Origin: RGIG5579 sp045544655
GTDB lineage: Bacteria > Bacillota > Clostridia > Oscillospirales > SIG627
Length of the DNA stretch: 8,992 nucleotides
Assembly (NCBI GenBank): GCA_045544655.1
Contig: JAZPZL010000063.1
Span: 1-8,992, forward strand
Direction of reading: 5' to 3'
Positions 6,198 to 8,992 of this stretch are shown in pieces; within the stretch, counting starts at the first letter, position 1, and the number at the start of each line of letters is the position of its first letter. Below the pieces are notes generated by a model. The model was not told the DNA's origin. It was given only the letters and a program-made list of their open reading frames with translations, and did not search any database. Position numbers and translations under genes: made by a program.

Positions 6198-6356
6198 TTA
6201 CTGAATGCTGATATGGCTTTTGCTGAGGTTGCAGCGGAACCGCTGCTCTTCCTGTTGCAACATCATCTCTGCCTTCGCCTGTTCGGCTCGCCAATCGCTG
6301 TGTTGCTGCCACTCCTTTTTGCTCCCTTCATCGCTTTCGCGCGGTCGCAAACCTCC
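6198..6356 (-). other. Insert-like spacer between the tRNA genes
   Basis: This 159-nt segment lies between the intact tRNA-Trp and the 5' tRNA-Trp fragment, so the two 5' halves form direct repeats around it with a period of 189 bp. The minus strand has short open frames, one rich in Glu/Gln/Lys (for example WRAEQAKAEMMLQQEEQ). None has a credible start with a ribosome binding site, and the longest is interrupted by a stop in the tRNA-like part. I regard it as non-coding or a relic. Confidence 0.4.
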
Positions 6357-6379
6357 CCAACTGAGCTATACCTCTATAT
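6357..6379 (-). pseudogene. 5' fragment of a second tRNA-Trp gene
   Basis: Bases 6357-6379 match 6168-6190 (the D-arm start, acceptor 5' strand and leader of tRNA-Trp) at 22 of 23 positions. The single change is C to T in the acceptor strand. The similarity continues loosely into the AT-rich leader (tgaattttt-like). The rest of the tRNA, including the anticodon, is absent, so no functional tRNA can form. It sits 15 nt downstream of the CAU tRNA on the same transcript and may be a duplication or insertion scar. Confidence 0.65.
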
Positions 6380-6394
6380 GAATTTTTGAACCGG

Positions 6395-6471
6395 TGGTGG
6401 GCCTTCAGGGACTTGAACCCCGGACCGACCGGTTATGAGCCGGCTGCTCTGACCAGCTGAGCTAAAGGCCC
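6395..6471 (-). tRNA. tRNA with CAU anticodon, probably tRNA-Ile2
   Basis: The minus strand gives acceptor GGGCCTT/AAGGCCC, D arm GCTC...GAGC, anticodon loop CTCATAA (CAU) on a GC-rich stem CCGG/CCGG, T arm CCGGG-TTCAAGT-CCCTG (one weak pair), discriminator A and encoded CCA. A CAU anticodon can be elongator Met or the AUA-reading Ile2, whose C34 is changed to lysidine by TilS. The C4-G69 and C5-G68 pairs are the acceptor features TilS uses to recognise tRNA-Ile2. The GGxCCTTTAGCTCAG start also resembles what I recall of the Bacillus Ile2 gene. It is not initiator tRNA-fMet, because the 1-72 pair is matched and the anticodon stem lacks three consecutive G-C pairs of the initiator type. Ile2 is favoured over elongator Met. 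Confidence 0.9.
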
Positions 6472-6495
6472 ATATACTCAAAAATTGCAAAAAAG

Positions 6496-6524
6496 ATTGT
6501 AACAAAAAAAAGCCCTTTTGTCAA
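6496..6524 (-). promoter_or_regulatory. Promoter of the tRNA pair
   Basis: Read on the minus strand, a perfect TTGACA (6524-6519) and TACAAT (6501-6496) are separated by 17 bp. The expected start is near 6489, about 18 nt before the first tRNA. The -35 box is the loop and stem edge of the terminator that ends the upstream dac operon, so the two elements are nested. Confidence 0.8.
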
Positions 6525-6533
6525 GGGCTTTTT
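6504..6533 (-). terminator. Terminator of the ribF-dac operon
   Basis: On the minus strand, an 11-bp stem AAAAAGCCCTT/AAGGGCTTTTT (6533-6523 with 6517-6507) has loop GACAA. The T run is eight long (6511-6504). It starts 12 nt past the dac stop codon. Its T run forms part of the spacer of the tRNA promoter. Confidence 0.88.
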
Positions 6534-6545
6534 GGAAAAATGATT

Positions 6546-8276
6546 CTATTTTTTACCGTTTCCGTTTTTCCGCGGATCCGTGGCTGAAGGACGGGAAACG
6601 GGGCGTTTCGCCTGGGAGGGACGAGCAGGTCTTCCCGTGCGGTACGCTTCTCTCTTCATACCGGAAGAAGGTGTTTTTCCCGATTTTTGAGACAGATTGC
6701 TCTGTGCCGGTCTGCGATTGGCGGCACGGTACTTTTCGGGAACCTTGGCAACCGCTTTGGAGGGAGGAGCTTTTTTATTTCCTCTCGCCTTTTTCGTGCG
6801 GTCCAGACTCTCATCATCACCGTTGAGCACCTGGAACCCTGCGCGGAGGGCGCTTCTCATTTTACGCATACGCTTCTGGCTATCCAGCAATTCCCGCTCA
6901 CGAACCTTCTTCATACGCTGATTTTCGATTTGAAGTGCTTCCTTGATGGCGCGATTCTTTTCTCTGTTTTTACGCCGATTCTGCTCGCAAACTGCGTAGA
7001 TCAAACCGGCAATGTAAAGCACGATGCCACAGATCACCAGGATCAATACCACCTTTGCCGGACCGTGGGAGAAAAATCGAACCACCGCATCCCAGGCTAC
7101 CAGCCAACGTGACAGACCGATATTGGATTTCGCCACCAGGGGGACGGTTCCGATCACCTCGCCCTGATACAAAACGTCCATTTCACCGTAAGTGGTTCCC
7201 TCGATAATGGGTGCCGTGTACGTATCACGCTGGGTGCGGATCTCGGTGGTGATCTCCGTAGAAAGATCCGCATTCAGGGGCAAAAGCTTATCAAGAGACT
7301 CCCCCGTAACCAGGATCATATGGTCAACGCCGCTTGCCAGGCGCACCTTTCTTTCACAAGCAACCGTACCACGCTCCATCACGCGGCGCATTCCGAAGCT
7401 TCCCTCAGCCCACTCCAAAAGCGCCTTTGCCTCACGGTAAGAGGAAATATCCGTTCCGTTACCGCGTTCACTGCGGTCCACACCGCCGGAGAGGATCACC
7501 AGGGTCTTACTCCCCTTCAGCTCCCGCACCGTTGCCACGCAATAGCCTGCTCGGGGCGTGTATCCCGCGATCATACCGCGAACGTCTTCCAGATAATAAT
7601 CGGTGACGTAAGAATAAGGGATCAGCGCATTTTTATTGGTATAAGAGCGAGCGGCGGTCAGATTGGTAGCAGGGATGCTGACCTTTTCCGTCTCCGCCAA
7701 AAGCATAAAATCATTGACTCGATACAGAGCTTTGCACAAGGTCAAAACGTCCTGCATCGTAGTATACATTGCGGCGGAATCCACACCGGTGGGATTGGAA
7801 AAATAGGTGTTTTTCATTCCCAAAAGCCCAGCGCGCTCGTTCATCATATCCACGAAGGCGATCACGTTGCCACCTACCGTAGAAGCAATACAAAGGGCGG
7901 CGTCGTTGGCGTTTTGCACCACAAGCCCCGACAAAAGACTGTCAAAGGGAATGATCTCCCCCTCCTTCAGTCGCATGGAGTTTCCCCCTGCGGAGGAAAG
8001 CATTTCCGCGGTAACGGTGACCTGAACGTTTCCGTTCTGACCGTAGTATTCAAATGCAAGGAGCGCAGTCATCAGCTTGGTGAAGGCGGCGGGGTCCAGC
8101 CTTCCGTCCATATTTTTGGAGCAAAGGATCTCGCCCGTGTCCAGATTGTAAACCACGCCGGCGTTTGACGTGATCTCCGGTGCGCCCTCGTAGCGGATGG
8201 CAGCAACGGAAAACGCAGGCAAAAGGAAAAGACACGCCAAAAGAGCGGACAAAATTCCCGCAAAACGCTTTTTCAT
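6546..8276 (-). CDS. DacF/PBP5-like pseudoenzyme with basic cytoplasmic tail
   Basis: A 576-residue protein of the D-alanyl-D-alanine carboxypeptidase (peptidase S11) family, whose members trim the pentapeptide of peptidoglycan outside the membrane. It has a signal peptide (1 to about 25). The catalytic-domain landmarks are all recognisable: PAAFTKLMT (62-70), AGGNSMRLKEGE (96-107), NANDAALCIA (122-131), FSNPTGVD (159-166) and RGMIAGYTPRAGYC (233-246). However, the nucleophile Ser of SxxK is Ala64, the Ser of SxN is Asn122, and KTG is Ile236-Ala237-Gly238, so catalysis should be abolished. A PBP5-like C-terminal domain (about 295-395) follows, then a transmembrane helix (409-430). The 146-residue cytoplasmic tail is rich in Lys/Arg (first part helical, last part Pro/Ser-rich and probably disordered). 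Usual relatives are 380-440 residues. The gene overlaps ribF by ATGA, with AAGGAGGA upstream. Automated annotation would call it a carboxypeptidase; a non-catalytic sensor or scaffold is more likely. Confidence 0.88.
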   Translation of the reverse strand: MKKRFAGILSALLACLFLLPAFSVAAIRYEGAPEITSNAGVVYNLDTGEILCSKNMDGRLDPAAFTKLMTALLAFEYYGQNGNVQVTVTAEMLSSAGGNSMRLKEGEIIPFDSLLSGLVVQNANDAALCIASTVGGNVIAFVDMMNERAGLLGMKNTYFSNPTGVDSAAMYTTMQDVLTLCKALYRVNDFMLLAETEKVSIPATNLTAARSYTNKNALIPYSYVTDYYLEDVRGMIAGYTPRAGYCVATVRELKGSKTLVILSGGVDRSERGNGTDISSYREAKALLEWAEGSFGMRRVMERGTVACERKVRLASGVDHMILVTGESLDKLLPLNADLSTEITTEIRTQRDTYTAPIIEGTTYGEMDVLYQGEVIGTVPLVAKSNIGLSRWLVAWDAVVRFFSHGPAKVVLILVICGIVLYIAGLIYAVCEQNRRKNREKNRAIKEALQIENQRMKKVRERELLDSQKRMRKMRSALRAGFQVLNGDDESLDRTKKARGNKKAPPSKAVAKVPEKYRAANRRPAQSNLSQKSGKTPSSGMKREAYRTGRPARPSQAKRPVSRPSATDPRKNGNGKK

Positions 8277-8992
8277 TGCTCCTCCTTCCAGAAAAGACGG
8301 GCGTTCTCCCGATCCTTTCCAATTTGTAATTTCAATTCCTCCAGGGAGGAAAACTTCGTTTCCGCCCGCAAAAAGCGGTGGAATTCCACCCGAACCTCTT
8401 TTCCGTACAGCTCACCGGAAAAATCCAGAAGATGAGTCTCGGCAATAACGCGGTCGTCATCGTCTACGGTAGGACGGCTGCCCACGTTGCAAACGCCGAA
8501 GTATTCCCTTCCGTCAAAGGTCACCCGCACGGCGTAAACGCCCTTTTTCGGAGTCACGTATTCCTCGGGAAAAACCTGATTCAGGGTAGGAAAGCCGATG
8601 GTTCTGCCCAGTCGCTTTCCGTGCAAAACGGGAAAACGAATGGAGTAGGGTCTGCCCAAAAGAGTTTTGACCTCCTCCATCTCGCCTTCAGCAAGCAACG
8701 TGCGAATACGGGTGGAGGAAACGGGAAAGCCACCGAGGCAAACAGGCTCCTCCGCTATCACGGTGATCCCCTTTGCGCCAAGATATTTTTTCAGAAAAGC
8801 TGCGTCCCCCGATCCGTTTTTACCGAAGCGGAAATTGAAGCCGCAAAATACGAAACGGGCGGAAAGCTGACGGATCAGGATCTTCTCGCAAAATTCCTCG
8901 GGGGAATAGTCCCTCACCCGTTCGAAATCCTCCAAAAAAAGATGGTCGATCCCAAGCTCCTTCAAAATTCCTTCCTTATCGCGAAGAGATAT
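8273..8992 (-). CDS. ribF: Bifunctional riboflavin kinase/FAD synthetase (partial)
   Basis: RibF phosphorylates riboflavin to FMN and adenylylates FMN to FAD in the cytoplasm. The frame is open to the window edge, so about 239 C-terminal residues are present and roughly the first 70 (with the nucleotide-binding HxGH motif) lie outside. The TTG at 8965 is an internal codon. The FAD-synthetase half shows FCGFNFRFG (nt about 8822-8850) and VSSTRIR (about 8702-8725). The flavokinase half shows GKRLGRTIGFPTLN (about 8580-8620), containing the GFPT-N motif. Downstream are GVCNVGSRPTV and ETHLLDF, both typical of the family. Length and motif order look normal. It ends EEEQ-stop with the stop overlapping the start of the dac-like gene, so the two are translationally coupled. 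The functional link between flavin synthesis and a cell-wall pseudoenzyme is probably only operonic. Confidence 0.96.
   Translation of the reverse strand: MSLRDKEGILKELGIDHLFLEDFERVRDYSPEEFCEKILIRQLSARFVFCGFNFRFGKNGSGDAAFLKKYLGAKGITVIAEEPVCLGGFPVSSTRIRTLLAEGEMEEVKTLLGRPYSIRFPVLHGKRLGRTIGFPTLNQVFPEEYVTPKKGVYAVRVTFDGREYFGVCNVGSRPTVDDDDRVIAETHLLDFSGELYGKEVRVEFHRFLRAETKFSSLEELKLQIGKDRENARLFWKEEQ

Noticed and set aside
5895..6389. Open frames across the tRNA region, including one encoding GAQGLEPWARGFGDRC
   Set aside because: This is the well-known spurious translation of a tRNA-Trp antisense strand; the frame runs through the tRNA gene and its terminator and has no ribosome binding site.
7320..8168. 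282-codon plus-strand frame opposite the dac-like gene
   Set aside because: It is a shadow of the dac-like coding sequence, whose family motifs and coupling to ribF establish the minus strand.
6546..8276. Reading the dac-like gene as a decaying pseudogene
   Set aside because: The frame is intact, the fold-specific motifs are conserved, the start is translationally coupled and a terminator follows; only active-site residues are changed.

Overview
The window looks like a chromosomal piece of a Clostridia-type Firmicute, probably an uncultured gut Oscillospiraceae/Ruminococcaceae-like lineage. The evidence is strong AGGAGG ribosome binding sites, TTGACA/TACAAT-type promoters, tRNA genes that encode their own CCA, the sbcD-sbcC pair, and a DacF-type protein encoded next to ribF. 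The lineage is an inference from gene style, not from a marker gene.

Layout. (1) 1-3310, plus strand: the 3' end of sbcD and a complete sbcC, overlapping by ATGA. Together they encode the two subunits of the SbcCD (Mre11-Rad50-type) nuclease. A bidirectional terminator follows. (2) 3395-6110, plus strand: an accessory island. It holds a low-G+C gene for a divergent uracil-DNA-glycosylase-superfamily protein with its own promoter, then a hypothetical 297-aa gene and a lipoprotein gene with a C-terminal Cys cluster, probably cotranscribed. A 44-nt terminator-like hairpin sits directly against the Shine-Dalgarno site of the 297-aa gene. The island is bracketed and subdivided by partial copies of the 3' end of the tRNA-Trp gene (3395, 5896), which resemble attachment-site scars. 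(3) 6111-6471, minus strand: tRNA-Trp(CCA) and a CAU-anticodon tRNA (best read as tRNA-Ile2), transcribed from a near-consensus promoter. A 5' fragment of a second tRNA-Trp lies between them. (4) 6546-8992, minus strand: ribF (partial at the window edge), translationally coupled by ATGA overlap to a DacF/PBP5-family protein.

The most striking observation is that this DacF-like protein has lost its catalytic machinery at all three active-site motifs: SxxK is AFTK, SxN is NAN and KTG is IAG. The fold-defining sequence around each motif is still intact. It also carries a C-terminal transmembrane helix and a basic cytoplasmic tail of about 146 residues, which classical DacF/PBP5 proteins lack. 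This reads as a maintained penicillin-binding pseudoenzyme with a possible sensor or scaffold role, not a decaying gene.

Gene relations: sbcDC and the ribF-dac operon converge on the island and tRNA cluster, which is a typical landing zone for foreign DNA. The island genes have no recognisable integrase, so if it was a mobile element it is now a remnant or was mobilised in trans.
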